A stretch of 5,241 nucleotides of DNA. Source: Prevotellaceae bacterium (GTDB lineage: Bacteria; Bacteroidota; Bacteroidia; Bacteroidales; UBA932). How positions within the stretch are numbered: position 1 is the stretch's first letter; every line of letters starts with the position of its first letter. The position numbers and the translations under genes are program-made. Shown here one piece after another: positions 5,031-5,241 of the stretch. The stretch spans positions 1 to 5,241 of the forward strand of contig JAIRLF010000048.1 of NCBI GenBank assembly GCA_031259655.1, in the 5' to 3' direction. The notes under the pieces were generated by a model. That model had not been told where the DNA came from, did not search any database, and worked only from the letters and a program-made list of their open reading frames with translations.

Positions 5031-5224
5031 TGCGAGTAAAAAACAACGTGTTCCGTTCTGAAAAGGCAGATTTCAACATCAACCATCTCACTTTTGAAGT
5101 TGGCGGAAAAAGTAAAAATCATGAGCAAATCAAAGACATGAAAAATGCTTACATTGTGAAAGATGACATTGAATACGGTTATCGGAATGTTGTTCCTTTG
5201 TGGGCATTTGGTTTGAATTATTAA
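5027..5224 (+). pseudogene. C-terminal fragment of an AAA ATPase (DUF4143 class)
   Basis: The frame is open from a GTG at 5015, but recognisable sense begins at QMRVKN (about 5027). It continues through EKADFNINHLTFEVGGKSKN, HEQI, NAYIVKDDIEYGYRN and VPLWAFGLNY to the TAA at 5222-5224. FEVGGK-x-K...QI and the terminal PLW-x-FG-x-x-Y are hallmarks of the DUF4143 C-terminal domain. This is fused to an N-terminal AAA domain in a large Bacteroidota family of about 380-450 residues, whose cellular function is not firmly known. Only the last 65 or so residues remain; the Walker motifs and the rest were lost where IS5-type sequence begins. It is almost certainly non-functional. Confidence 0.8.
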
Positions 5225-5241
5225 GTCAGGAATCCGGAAGT

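Noticed and set aside
1..5241. CRISPR array, tRNA, rRNA or defence/toxin-antitoxin system
   Set aside because: No regularly spaced repeats, no cloverleaf or rRNA-like sequence, and every sizeable reading frame is explained by IS, ribosomal or remnant genes.

Overview
The window looks like a piece of a Bacteroidota (most likely Bacteroidales) chromosome. The evidence is the gene trio bL28-bL33-DUF4295, an arrangement typical of that phylum, plus promoters of the Bacteroides type (TTTG, 19-21 bases, TAnnTTTG) and several transposase types common in gut and symbiont Bacteroidales. Only about a tenth of the window is ordinary chromosomal coding sequence. The rest is a patchwork of insertion sequences (IS) and gene debris, which suggests a genome with heavy IS proliferation. 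A host-associated or symbiont lifestyle would fit, but that is inference.

Left part (1-2451). A minus-strand IS1634-like transposase is cut by the window edge (1-69). Next is a decayed tyrosine-integrase remnant on the minus strand (146-413), with a frameshift and an internal deletion. An apparently complete ISAzo13-type element follows (414-1679), with a 399-residue DDE transposase and 19-bp imperfect terminal inverted repeats. Directly abutting it is a minus-strand IS1-family element (1680-2451) whose transposase is broken by one in-frame TGA where a Trp is expected and whose distal end is missing.

Middle (2452-3224). A recognisable Bacteroidota promoter drives an intact ribosomal operon: rpmB (bL28), rpmG (bL33) and a 50-codon DUF4295 gene too short for most ORF calls. 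The first gene has no Shine-Dalgarno sequence; the two downstream genes have clear AGGAG sites.

Right part (3225-5241). Immediately after the operon, where ftsY is usually found in Bacteroidales, sits a truncated and frameshifted IS1182-type transposase (3408-4057). It is followed by an intact minus-strand IS5-family transposase (4059-4994) and then the C-terminal tail of an AAA ATPase of the DUF4143 class (about 5027-5224).

I see no new defence, metabolic or regulatory system. The most interesting observations are the near-leaderless promoter layout shared by unrelated IS families, the single TGA splitting the IS1 transposase between its catalytic residues, and the fact that every IS boundary here joins unrelated fragments, pointing to IS-mediated deletion or rearrangement around an essential operon.
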